Positions 55,729-63,514 of a DNA stretch of 64,000 bases are shown in pieces. The translations under genes and the position numbers were made by a program. The notes under the pieces were generated by a model. That model did not search any database and had not been told where the DNA came from. It saw only the letters and a list, made by a program, of their open reading frames with translations. Positions within the stretch are counted from its first letter, which is position 1. Every line of letters starts with the position of its first letter. Origin of the DNA: Desulfoscipio sp. XC116 (GTDB lineage: Bacteria; Bacillota; Desulfotomaculia; Desulfotomaculales; Desulfallaceae); the NCBI RefSeq assembly GCF_039851975.1, contig NZ_CP156660.1, positions 1,426,001 to 1,490,000 on the forward strand. The letters run 5' to 3'.

Positions 55729-57208
55729 AGAGGTGTTTTTGGGAGTTGGCCTGGCTATGATTATCTTCTTGGCTGTTTCCGGTCGTGACGTTACTCCCTT
55801 GTTATTGCTGGGAGTGGCTGCCGGGGCGCTGTTTTATATTGCCCGGTCACGCGGACTGGCGACCAAGGCATTTAACACTGCGCCGCTGCTCCACCGGCCG
55901 GAAATTTGTTTTGATGATATCGGCGGACAAAATGCCGCTATCAAGGAATTAAAAGAGGCTCTCGATTTTATAAGAAATCAAGAGCGAATTATGAAACTGG
56001 GCATTAGGCCTATTAAGGGCATATTGCTTACCGGTCCCCCCGGCACGGGAAAGACGCTATTGGCTAAGGCTGCCGCGGGTTATACCGACTCGGTATTTAT
56101 TGCCTGCAGTGGTTCTGAGTTTATCGAAATGTATGCCGGTGTCGGTGCCCAGCGGGTCCGTCAGCTCTTTCAAACGGCCCGGGATACCGGTCAAAAACAA
56201 AAGAAGGACAGTGCCTTGATATTTATTGATGAGATAGATATTTTGGGCGGTAAACGCGGTCAGAATACCAGTCATCACGAATATGATCAAACGCTTAACC
56301 AGTTGTTGGTGGAGATGGATGGTCTCAGAGTAAACGACAAGGTGCGTGTGCTGGTGGTGGCCGCGACCAACCGGGTGGATATGCTGGATCCGGCACTGTT
56401 GCGTCCGGGACGCTTTGACCGCCAGGTTAAAGTGGATTTGCCGGATAAACAGGGGCGACTGGAAATACTAAAATTACACTGTCGTAATAAACCGTTGGCT
56501 AAAGATATTAATTTGGAGGATATAGCCAAGGAGACATTCGGTTTCAGTGGAGCACACTTGGAAAGTCTGGCTAATGAAGGGGCTATTTTAGCTATGCGGG
56601 AAGGTTGTCTGGAGATTGAACACCGGCACTTGCATGAGGCTATTGACAAGGTGATGATGGGTGAGAAGCTCGACCGGCGTCCGGCCGAACATGAGTTGGA
56701 ACGGGTAGCCGTTCACGAAGTGGGGCATGCTCTGATTAGTGAAAAAAACCGGCCCGGCTCCGTATCCACCCTTACCATTACACCTCGTGGGCAGGCGCTC
56801 GGTTACATGAGACAGATACCTGAGGACGACACTTATCTGCATACCCGGGATTATTTAGAAAGCCAAATCCGGGTGTTGCTTGCCGGTTCGATAGCTGAGG
56901 AATTGGTTTTAGGCAATCGCAGCACGGGGGCCGCTAATGATTTTGAACAGGCCGTCAAGGCGGCTGCGCAGATAATACGTTCCGGTATGTCCGAGCTGGG
57001 AGTAGTGGATCCGGAAATTCTACCGCAGGATCTGCGCTACCGGGTGGTTAGCGCTATATTAAAAGAGCAGGAAAAAAAAGTTAAGGAATTTCTAAGTCGC
57101 ATGCATGGGGCTATTAAACAAATCGTGCATACATTATTGGCTGAAGAGAAAATATCCGGTGATCAATTTAGAATAATGATGAGAAGTTGCAGCAATCTAA
57201 AAAAATAA
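55718..57208 (+). CDS. FtsH-like AAA+ zinc metalloprotease lacking the periplasmic domain
   Basis: Two closely spaced N-terminal transmembrane segments (about 5-20 and 27-42) are joined by only ~6 residues, so the ~70-100-residue extracytoplasmic domain of FtsH is absent. The AAA module has Walker A GPPGTGKT (106-113), Walker [10 protein letters not shown] and the second-region-of-homology [11 protein letters not shown]. The M41 zinc site is HEVGH (333-337) with the third ligand near D408 (GAANDFEQA), so it should be active. At 496 residues it is shorter than FtsH (~600-640). It is coupled to the upstream anchored protein; the main ftsH is presumably elsewhere. Confidence 0.88.
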   Translation: MAFKEVFLGVGLAMIIFLAVSGRDVTPLLLLGVAAGALFYIARSRGLATKAFNTAPLLHRPEICFDDIGGQNAAIKELKEALDFIRNQERIMKLGIRPIKGILLTGPPGTGKTLLAKAAAGYTDSVFIACSGSEFIEMYAGVGAQRVRQLFQTARDTGQKQKKDSALIFIDEIDILGGKRGQNTSHHEYDQTLNQLLVEMDGLRVNDKVRVLVVAATNRVDMLDPALLRPGRFDRQVKVDLPDKQGRLEILKLHCRNKPLAKDINLEDIAKETFGFSGAHLESLANEGAILAMREGCLEIEHRHLHEAIDKVMMGEKLDRRPAEHELERVAVHEVGHALISEKNRPGSVSTLTITPRGQALGYMRQIPEDDTYLHTRDYLESQIRVLLAGSIAEELVLGNRSTGAANDFEQAVKAAAQIIRSGMSELGVVDPEILPQDLRYRVVSAILKEQEKKVKEFLSRMHGAIKQIVHTLLAEEKISGDQFRIMMRSCSNLKK

Positions 57209-57256
57209 GCTAACAGGTGCAGGATATCATAGCCCGCGTTTTTTATCTGTTTCCTA

Positions 57257-57356
57257 ATACTCCCACTTCTATAAGTGGGAGTTCCACTTTTTACTTCAGG
57301 TGGGGTGGAATCCCCACCTGAAGCCCTGATGTTCGGTTTTAGCTGAACGAGTTCAC
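57257..57356 (+). repeat. Three-hairpin repeat element, copy C
   Basis: Perfect ACTCCCACTT-CTAT-AAGTGGGAGT hairpin (57259-57282), a perfect 12-bp stem CTTCAGGTGGGG/CCCCACCTGAAG (57294-57305 with 57312-57323), GAAGCCCTGAT, then GTTCGGTTTTAGCTGAAC (57331-57348) and the shared end GAGTTCAC. Unlike copies A and B it lacks the leading CAAATTTCAAG. Confidence 0.88.
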
Positions 57357-57482
57357 TGTGCGGACTGTAATATACTGCACTTTTTGTTGTTCATAGACTT
57401 AAATAAGCGTTGCCGAGCTTTGCGTTTTGCTTAGGTTCCATATAATTGCTGCGGGTTATAAGGTATGTTTTTTGAAACATTA

Positions 57483-57512
57483 GCAGGAACTACCTGTGAA
57501 TGACACGAATAT
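57483..57512 (+). promoter_or_regulatory. Sigma-H-like promoter candidate before pncC
   Basis: GCAGGAACT (57483-57491) and CACGAATAT (57504-57512), 12 bp apart, each match eight of nine positions of the sigma-H consensus. The ribosome binding site lies 13 bp further on. Confidence 0.35.
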
Positions 57513-57538
57513 GCAGATTTAAGCGAGGTGGCAATAAA

Positions 57539-58081
57539 TTGGACGAAAAGAATATTCATACCGGTAGTCGCCGGGAAACCCCTATAAAAGAATTGGTAGG
57601 GGCTTTACTGGTTGACCGGGGTTTGACGGTGTCCTTAGCTGAATCCTGCACCGGGGGCCAGGTTATGAAGCACTTGTCGGATATCCCCGGCAGTTCCCGT
57701 TATTTAGCCGGTGGGGTAGTGGCTTATTGTAATGAGTTAAAAATACAATTACTAGGTGTGCCCCGGTCTATTATTGACCGGCATGGGGCGGTAAGCGAAC
57801 AAACCGCCAGGTCAATGGCCGAAGGCGTAAAGAAAGTCGCCGGTACTTCACTTGGCCTTGGTATAACGGGTATTGCCGGGCCGGACGGCGGTACGGACGA
57901 AAAACCTGTAGGTCTGGTATATATTGCTGTGGCCGGTGGAAATAAAACGGTTTGCCAAAGATATCTTTTTACCGGGCGGCGCTCGGAAGTGCGTTCCAGC
58001 GCAACCGATGCGGCATTACATATGCTTTGGCAATTTGCGCAGAATGGGGTAAATAAAAAGAATAATTGTCGCGCTGATTAA
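57539..58081 (+). CDS. pncC: Nicotinamide-nucleotide amidase (CinA C-terminal domain only)
   Basis: Deamidates nicotinamide mononucleotide in the NAD salvage cycle. ELVGALLVDRGLTVSLAESC, then TGGQVMKHL, GITGIAGPDGGTDEKPVGLV and the final RRSEVRSSATDAALHML are the PncC motifs. At 180 residues it lacks the ~240-residue N-terminal COG1058 domain that CinA of B. subtilis carries at this position. GAGGTGG (57525-57531) sets the TTG at 57539. Sits immediately before recA. Confidence 0.93.
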   Translation: MDEKNIHTGSRRETPIKELVGALLVDRGLTVSLAESCTGGQVMKHLSDIPGSSRYLAGGVVAYCNELKIQLLGVPRSIIDRHGAVSEQTARSMAEGVKKVAGTSLGLGITGIAGPDGGTDEKPVGLVYIAVAGGNKTVCQRYLFTGRRSEVRSSATDAALHMLWQFAQNGVNKKNNCRAD

Positions 58082-58089
58082 AAGCGCTG

Positions 58090-58118
58090 TTGACATGTAT
58101 CGGTTGGTTTTATATTAT
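58090..58118 (+). promoter_or_regulatory. Sigma-A promoter of recA
   Basis: TTGACA (58090-58095) and TATTAT (58113-58118) are separated by exactly 17 bp. Confidence 0.85.
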
Positions 58119-58129
58119 TATATTTAGAT

Positions 58130-58143
58130 AGAACATTTGTTTT
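58130..58143 (+). promoter_or_regulatory. LexA (DinR) box at recA
   Basis: AGAACATTTGTTTT matches the Firmicute SOS box pattern CGAAC-N4-GTTCG in GAAC-N4-GTT with degenerate outer bases. It begins 12 bp after the -10, at the expected start of transcription, where LexA would block initiation. Confidence 0.7.
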
Positions 58144-58156
58144 AGGAGGTATTGCT

Positions 58157-59197
58157 TTGACTGACAAGCAAAAGGCATTGGAGAATGCACTTCAGCATAT
58201 TGAAAAGCAATTTGGCAAGGGTTCCATCATGAAATTGGGCGAGAATGCAGCCAGGTTAAATGTGGAAGTTATTTCTACAGGCTCTATATCCCTGGATGTG
58301 GCTCTGGGGGTGGGCGGTGTGCCCCGGGGCAGAGTGGTGGAAATATTCGGCCCCGAATCGTCGGGCAAGACCACTGTGGCATTGCATATTATTGCTCAGG
58401 CGCAAAAGGCCGGGGGGCTTGCGGCCTTTATTGATGCCGAGCATGCTTTGGACGCTGCTTATGCCGGTAAAATCGGCGTAGATATTGAAAATCTTTATGT
58501 ATCTCAGCCCGATACCGGGGAGCAAGCGCTGGAAATAGCGGAACATTTGGTGCGCAGCGGTGCTATGGATCTGGTGGTTATTGACAGCGTGGCTGCGTTG
58601 GTGCCCAGAGCTGAAATTGAGGGTGAAATGGGCGATGCTCATGTGGGATTGCAGGCCAGGTTGATGTCCCAGGCATTGCGTAAACTAACCGGTGTAATTA
58701 GCAAATCCCGCTGTACGGCTATTTTCATTAACCAGTTAAGAGAAAAAGTGGGGGTAATGTTTGGCAGTCCGGAAACAACGCCCGGTGGACGGGCACTGAA
58801 GTTTTACGCTTCTGTGCGCCTGGATGTGCGTAAAATTGATAGCTTAAAGCAGGGAACTGATGTTATCGGTAACCGGACTAAAGTAAAGGTAGTTAAAAAT
58901 AAGGTAGCACCGCCGTTTAAACAGGCCGAGTTTGACATTATGTACGGGGCCGGTATCTCCCGTGAAGGCTGTATACTGGATGTGGCGGTGGATATGGGAG
59001 TGGTTAATAAAAGCGGGGCCTGGTATTCCTATAAAGAGGAACGGTTGGGACAGGGCCGGGAAAATGTCAAGGAACTGCTTAAAGAACGGTTGGAATTGGC
59101 GGAAGAGTTGGAAATAGCGGTGCGCCAAAAGGTGGGGTTGCCTGTTCCGGGTCAACAAGCTCAGACTGCAGTTGATGGAGCTACCAAGGTGGATTGA
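58157..59197 (+). CDS. recA: Recombinase RecA
   Basis: Strand-exchange recombinase and SOS co-protease. Walker A GPESSGKT is at 65-72, then [29 protein letters not shown] and the L2 loop [20 protein letters not shown]. 346 residues, no intein. The TTG start follows TTTAGGAGGT. Followed by recX with an overlap or 5-bp gap. Upstream promoter and LexA box indicate SOS control. Confidence 0.98.
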   Translation: MTDKQKALENALQHIEKQFGKGSIMKLGENAARLNVEVISTGSISLDVALGVGGVPRGRVVEIFGPESSGKTTVALHIIAQAQKAGGLAAFIDAEHALDAAYAGKIGVDIENLYVSQPDTGEQALEIAEHLVRSGAMDLVVIDSVAALVPRAEIEGEMGDAHVGLQARLMSQALRKLTGVISKSRCTAIFINQLREKVGVMFGSPETTPGGRALKFYASVRLDVRKIDSLKQGTDVIGNRTKVKVVKNKVAPPFKQAEFDIMYGAGISREGCILDVAVDMGVVNKSGAWYSYKEERLGQGRENVKELLKERLELAEELEIAVRQKVGLPVPGQQAQTAVDGATKVD

Positions 59198-59202
59198 TTG
59201 AC

Positions 59203-59679
59203 TTGTCATATGATAAAAACGTTCAAATGGCTAAGAATAGGTGTTTTCGGTTACTAACTTACCGGCCCAGAACCGAATACGAGTTAAAGTGCCGTTTAAA
59301 ACAAGCGGGATTTGATACTGCTGTTATTGAGGAAACGATTTTAATTTTGCAAAGAGTCGGTTTAATAGACGACAAACTTTTTGCCAGAGACTGGGTAAGA
59401 TATAGGCTCGCCACAAAGCCGGTGGGCAGGGAGTATTTGCGGTGCGAATTGCGGCATAAAGGTATTGACAACGTGATAATTGAAGACTTGCTGTGTGATT
59501 ATGACGACCAGGACGAATTGGAGAAAGCGCTGGCTTTGGCTCGGAAAAGAATGCGGCACTGTACTAAGCTAAACCGGCGCACTCTGTCCGGATATTTGAA
59601 CCGGCGTGGTTTCTCCTGCGCGGTGGTGGCCAAGGTATGCAATACGCTGGCGGATAATGGGCAGCTGGATATATCTTGA
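59203..59679 (+). CDS. recX: Regulatory protein RecX
   Basis: Modulates RecA filaments. Three-helix repeats typical of RecX: RCFRLLTYRPRTEYELKCRL, GLIDDKLFARDWVRYRL, REYLRCELRHKGI and a further C-terminal repeat. About 158 residues. AAGGTGG (59186-59192) inside the recA end fits the TTG at 59203 better than the in-frame TTG at 59194, which overlaps the recA stop. Confidence 0.92.
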   Translation: MSYDKNVQMAKNRCFRLLTYRPRTEYELKCRLKQAGFDTAVIEETILILQRVGLIDDKLFARDWVRYRLATKPVGREYLRCELRHKGIDNVIIEDLLCDYDDQDELEKALALARKRMRHCTKLNRRTLSGYLNRRGFSCAVVAKVCNTLADNGQLDIS

Positions 59680-59798
59680 CACGTTGTCTTAAAAAAAGTA
59701 CAATTAATGCTGGGAGAAAGTAGAATTGGAGTTACCCCGGCTATCGGGTTCATATATATTGCCATAAAATAATATATGGAGCAGGCAAAGGAGATTGT

Positions 59799-59909
59799 TT
59801 GATCAGTTGCTGCTTTGATATGTTTATGTGCAGTGACGGTCAATATGTTTTTTTGACCGTTGCCGGGACAACTATGGTTAATTGCCCGATTCTTTTTCTT
59901 ACCGAGTAA
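59799..59909 (+). CDS. Possible 36-codon leader peptide upstream of rny
   Basis: AAAGGAG (59787-59793) precedes a TTG at 59799, and the frame runs 36 codons to a TAA (59907-59909) located in the loop of the terminator at 59901-59927. The peptide begins MISCCFDMFMCSDG and has four cysteines and hydrophobic stretches. A ribosome reaching this stop would cover the hairpin, so leader translation could control readthrough into rny. An eight-codon ATG frame (59776-59802) overlaps its start. Existence and role are inference. Confidence 0.4.
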   Translation: MISCCFDMFMCSDGQYVFLTVAGTTMVNCPILFLTE

Positions 59910-59927
59910 CGCTCGGTGTTTTTTTTG
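59901..59927 (+). terminator. Intrinsic terminator 50 nt before rny
   Basis: ACCGAG (59901-59906) pairs with CTCGGT (59912-59917), then eight T. Another hairpin, ACGGTCAA with TTGACCGT (59836-59860), lies upstream without a U tract. No convincing promoter fits between this terminator and rny. Confidence 0.82.
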
Positions 59928-59975
59928 TTAACTGAGCAAATTTTTTATCCATTATTTTTACTAGGAGGTGAAATA

Positions 59976-61523
59976 TTGCAAGCTAGCCTGACAGTATTTA
60001 TAACTGTTGTAATTATTGCTGTACTTGTTGCTTTTGGCACAGGATATCTGGTAAGAAAGTTAATTGCCGAATCCAAAATTGCTTCTGCTGAAACGCAGGC
60101 CATAAGAATCTTGGAGGAGGCACGAAAAGATGCCGAAAGTAAAAAACGAGAAGCTATTTTAGAAGCCAAGGAAGAAATATTAAAGCAACGCAACGAAATG
60201 GAGCGGGAACATAAAGAACGCCGGTCCGAGCTGCAGAGGTTGGAACGCAGGCTGGTTCAAAAAGAAGAAACACTTGATCGTAAAGTGGAAGGTATAGAAA
60301 AAAAAGAAGAAGTTTTGAACCGTAAGGATGCTGAGGCTGAAGCGCTAAAGGCAAATCTTGCGGCCATTTACAGCCGCCAGGTGGAAGAGTTGGAGAGAAT
60401 ATCGGGGCTTACTTCCGATGATGCCCGGCAGATATTGCTTTCCGATATAGAAAAGGAAATTCAGCACGAAGCGGCTATATTAATCAAGGAAATAGAGAAT
60501 AAGGCCAAAGAGGAAGGGGAAAAAAGAGCCAAGGAGATTATTACCTCGGCTATTCAACGTTGCGCTGCCGATCATGTTGCCGAGACAACGGTGGCGGTTA
60601 TTCCCCTGCCTAACGATGAAATGAAAGGTCGTATTATCGGCCGGGAAGGCCGCAATATAAGGGCCTTTGAAACAGCCACCGGTATTGATTTGATTATTGA
60701 CGATACTCCTGAGGCAGTTATTTTATCAGGCTTTGATCCCATCCGGCGCGAGATCGCCCGTATGTCACTGGAAAAGTTAATTGTGGATGGACGTATCCAC
60801 CCGGCCCGTATTGAGGAAATGGTGGAAAAGTCTCGCAAGGAAGTGGAACAGCAGATTCGGGAGGCCGGTGAACAGGCCATATTTGAAACCGGTATTCATG
60901 GTCTGCACCCTGAATTGATTAATCTGCTTGGCCGGTTGAAGTTCCGTACCAGTTATGGACAAAATGTTTTAAAACATTCTATTGAAGTGGCCCATCTGGC
61001 GGGGTTAATGGCGGCCGAATTGGGCGTGGATGTGCAGTTGGCCAAAAGAGCCGGTCTGTTGCACGATATAGGCAAGGCCGTGGACCATGAAGTGGAAGGG
61101 CCTCATGTAACTATCGGTGTGGAACTGGCTCAGAAATACCGGGAAGGTAAAGAGGTTATTCATGCCATTGCCGCCCACCATGGTGATGAGGAGCCAAGAA
61201 CGATCGTAGCAGGTCTGGTGCAAGCGGCAGATGCTGTATCAGCGGCCAGACCCGGAGCCAGACGTGAAACGCTGGAAAATTATATTAAACGCCTGCAAAA
61301 ACTTGAGGAAATCGCCGGTACCTTTGATGGAGTGGAAAAATCGTACGCTATTCAGGCCGGGCGGGAGATTAGGATTATGGTAAAACCCGAGAAAGTTGAC
61401 GATTTGGGTGCCATAAAGCTGGTGAGGGAAATTGCTAAAAAGATAGAAAATGAACTGGATTATCCCGGTCAAATAAAAGTAATGATTATACGTGAAACGA
61501 GAGTTGTAGACTACGCCAAATAA
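59976..61523 (+). CDS. rny: Ribonuclease Y
   Basis: Membrane-anchored endoribonuclease that starts decay of many mRNAs. One N-terminal transmembrane helix (about residues 4-25), a long charged coiled coil (~30-190), a KH domain ([15 protein letters not shown]) and an HD domain ([15 protein letters not shown]). 515 residues. TAGGAGGTG (59962-59970) sets the TTG at 59976; an upstream in-frame reading begins in the terminator T run and is rejected. Confidence 0.97.
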   Translation: MQASLTVFITVVIIAVLVAFGTGYLVRKLIAESKIASAETQAIRILEEARKDAESKKREAILEAKEEILKQRNEMEREHKERRSELQRLERRLVQKEETLDRKVEGIEKKEEVLNRKDAEAEALKANLAAIYSRQVEELERISGLTSDDARQILLSDIEKEIQHEAAILIKEIENKAKEEGEKRAKEIITSAIQRCAADHVAETTVAVIPLPNDEMKGRIIGREGRNIRAFETATGIDLIIDDTPEAVILSGFDPIRREIARMSLEKLIVDGRIHPARIEEMVEKSRKEVEQQIREAGEQAIFETGIHGLHPELINLLGRLKFRTSYGQNVLKHSIEVAHLAGLMAAELGVDVQLAKRAGLLHDIGKAVDHEVEGPHVTIGVELAQKYREGKEVIHAIAAHHGDEEPRTIVAGLVQAADAVSAARPGARRETLENYIKRLQKLEEIAGTFDGVEKSYAIQAGREIRIMVKPEKVDDLGAIKLVREIAKKIENELDYPGQIKVMIIRETRVVDYAK

Positions 61524-61532
61524 GAAAAGACC

Positions 61533-61617
61533 AACGATCTCTTTAGTTGTTATAATATTGTTCGTCGCTGTCTTATAAGACTGACGAAGAATATTGAAGA
61601 AAAGAGATCGTTTTTTT
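61533..61617 (+). terminator. Long nested-hairpin terminator after rny
   Basis: The outer 12-bp stem AACGATCTCTTT (61533-61544) pairs with AAAGAGATCGTT (61601-61612). Inside are AATATT pairs (61554-61559 with 61590-61595), TTCGTC/GACGAA (61561-61566 with 61583-61588) and GTCTTATAAGAC (61570-61581). Five further T follow. It is about 80 nt, far longer than the other terminators here. Confidence 0.85.
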
Positions 61618-61722
61618 AATTTGGAATATATTAATTGCTATTTGGACTTGAGCAAGGCAGGAAAAAAACAAAAATTAACGAAATCTAATAGCAGTTGTGA
61701 TATTAGAAGGAAGGTGGATATT

Positions 61723-62241
61723 TTGCACGCCCATTTAAAAGCTGGTGATGACGTCACAGACTGTGTGGGTCTATTGATTTCCATACTGGTTCGTTATCCC
61801 CAGGTGGCTTCCATAAATTTTGACCCCTGGGAGCAAATACTGAGATTTAACTTTATTTGTTCCCGGGTTTTACATGAACATGAATTGGAAGAGTTTAAAG
61901 CATTTCTTTTAAACTCTATTCAGACATATAATTATTTGGAAAAGAAAGATGCTGTGTCGGTTGAAATTGTGCATCAGGCTTATGACGATTTGACGCTGAT
62001 AGAGATAAAAAGAGACGTAAGTACGCTGGTGCAGGAAGAAATAGCTTTGGTAGTGGCGATTTTTAACCAATTCATGGGCGGAAATTTGGTTTCTGACTTT
62101 AATGAGGCTATAATTGAGGAAGATCTAATTGTTCAGGAAGAAATTATTGAGCATATGTTGGAAAGTGTAAGGGGTTCGGTAGAGGATAAACATTTATATG
62201 CATTTCGAGAAGAGGGTAAAGTACTTGTCTTTAATAAATAG
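61723..62241 (+). CDS. Protein of unknown function between rny and ymdB (172 aa)
   Basis: Not recognised. Mostly helical and acidic, with FDPWEQILRFNFICSRVL and LVQEEIALVVAIFNQFMGGN as the more distinctive stretches; no membrane segment. AGAAGGAAGGTGG (61705-61717) sets a TTG at 61723. A longer in-frame reading from 61594 would begin inside the rny terminator and is rejected. It ends 12 bp before the start of the ymdB homologue and may be co-transcribed with it. Confidence 0.75.
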   Translation: MHAHLKAGDDVTDCVGLLISILVRYPQVASINFDPWEQILRFNFICSRVLHEHELEEFKAFLLNSIQTYNYLEKKDAVSVEIVHQAYDDLTLIEIKRDVSTLVQEEIALVVAIFNQFMGGNLVSDFNEAIIEEDLIVQEEIIEHMLESVRGSVEDKHLYAFREEGKVLVFNK

Positions 62242-62253
62242 GTGGTTATTACT

Positions 62254-63036
62254 TTGATACGTTTAATGATGATAGGAGATGTGTTCGGGCGTTCGGGGCG
62301 TCGGGCACTAAAGGAAAATATACCTGGACTGGTACATGATGAAAAGATTGATCTGGTTTTAGCCAATGGAGAAAATGCAGCCGGAGGAAACGGTATTACC
62401 AGGGAAAATGCACGGGAAATTTTTGCCGCCGGTGTCGATGTAATTACTTTGGGTAATCATGTTTGGAATAAAAAAGAAATTATCAATTACATGGATAAGG
62501 AGAATAGAATAATTAGGCCTTTGAACTATCCTCCTGGAACGCCGGGAATTGGTTTTGGGCTATTTAAGACTAGGAATAATGATACGGTTGGCGTAGTTAA
62601 TTTGTCGGGCCGGGTATTTATGCCGGAACTTGACTGTCCTTTCAGATGCGCCGATCAAGTTATTCCTCTTTTAAAAGAAAAAACATCAATTATTATCATG
62701 GACTTTCACGCTGAGGCCACTTCGGAAAAAGCAGCTATGGCATATTACATGGATGGCAGGTTATCGGCTGTCTGCGGCACGCATACTCATGTGCAGACTG
62801 CGGATGAGCGTATTCTGGACGGGGGTACGGCATTTATTACAGACGTCGGTATGACCGGTCCGTATGATTCGGTAATCGGTGTAAAAAAAGAACTGGTAGT
62901 GAATAAATTTTTAACTCAAATGCCTCAGAAATTTGAGGCTGCTGCCGGTTTATATCAATTCAATGCCGTTATAATCGAGGTGCGGAGGGAAACGGGTCAG
63001 GCTGTGGATATAAAGCGAATTCAAAATTATGAATAG
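62254..63036 (+). CDS. ymdB: YmdB family metallophosphoesterase
   Basis: Calcineurin-like phosphoesterase; the B. subtilis protein hydrolyses 2',3'-cyclic nucleotides and affects biofilm and motility decisions. MMIGDVFGRSGRRAL, NGENAAGGNGITRE, TLGNHVWNKKEI, MDFHAEATSEK and GTHTHVQTADE supply the metal ligands. 260 residues. AGGTGG precedes the TTG at 62254; an earlier GTG lies in that site. rny-ymdB-spoVS is the B. subtilis order. Confidence 0.94.
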   Translation: MIRLMMIGDVFGRSGRRALKENIPGLVHDEKIDLVLANGENAAGGNGITRENAREIFAAGVDVITLGNHVWNKKEIINYMDKENRIIRPLNYPPGTPGIGFGLFKTRNNDTVGVVNLSGRVFMPELDCPFRCADQVIPLLKEKTSIIIMDFHAEATSEKAAMAYYMDGRLSAVCGTHTHVQTADERILDGGTAFITDVGMTGPYDSVIGVKKELVVNKFLTQMPQKFEAAAGLYQFNAVIIEVRRETGQAVDIKRIQNYE

Positions 63037-63070
63037 TCTTTACAAAAATGTTAAAAAAAAATTAGGCGCA

Positions 63071-63099
63071 AAAGGAATTTAGCCGGTCCTGCAGAATAT
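63071..63099 (+). promoter_or_regulatory. Sigma-H promoter of spoVS
   Basis: AAAGGAATT (63071-63079) and GCAGAATAT (63091-63099), 11 bp apart, fit the sigma-H consensus RNAGGAWWW-N11/12-RNNGAATWW at every position. B. subtilis spoVS is known to be sigma-H dependent. Confidence 0.82.
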
Positions 63100-63156
63100 A
63101 TTGTAAAACAGGGGTAAATGCATACAGTCTTTCCAGAGAAGAAGGAGGTTCGATGA

Positions 63157-63417
63157 ATGGAAGTGTTAAAGGTTTCAGCAAAATCCAATCCAAACTCTGT
63201 AGCCGGTGCTCTTGCCGGGGTGCTTAGGGAGAAAGGATGCGCGGAAATGCAGGCCATTGGCGCGGGTGCTCTGAACCAGGCGGTGAAGGCAGTAGCTATT
63301 GCCAGAGGTTTTGTTGCGCCAAGTGGTGTGGATCTGATTTGTATCCCGGCATTTACAGACATAATAATAGACGGAGAAGAGAGAACAGCAATTAAATTAA
63401 TTGTCGAACCCCGTTAG
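63157..63417 (+). CDS. spoVS: Stage V sporulation protein S
   Basis: 86-residue Alba-like protein. MEVLKVSAKSNPNSVAGALA, AIGAGALNQAVKAVAIARGF and the ending IKLIVEPR are almost invariant in the family. Needed for normal coat assembly and timing of septation in B. subtilis; probably binds nucleic acid. AAGGAGG precedes the ATG, and a sigma-H promoter lies upstream. Confidence 0.97.
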   Translation: MEVLKVSAKSNPNSVAGALAGVLREKGCAEMQAIGAGALNQAVKAVAIARGFVAPSGVDLICIPAFTDIIIDGEERTAIKLIVEPR

Positions 63418-63446
63418 TACATTGATGCCTTTTGTGCTTATAAGAT

Positions 63447-63486
63447 AACCTGTTTATTCTAATTAAAGAATAAGCAGGTTTTTTAG
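63447..63486 (+). terminator. Rho-independent terminator after spoVS
   Basis: AACCTG plus TTATTC pairs with GAATAA plus CAGGTT (63447-63480, single mismatch between the blocks), then TTTT. Confidence 0.88.
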
Positions 63487-63514
63487 TTTTTTAACAAACG
63501 GAGGGGTAATAATA

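Larger units (their letters stand above)
57209..57538 (+). other. Gap between the FtsH-like gene and pncC
   Basis: This 330-bp stretch holds repeat copy C (57257-57356), whose first hairpin followed by a T-rich run may serve as terminator, then ~125 bp of AT-rich DNA ending in a sigma-H-like promoter candidate. No gene is seen and no remnant of the missing N-terminal half of CinA was recognised. Confidence 0.6.
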
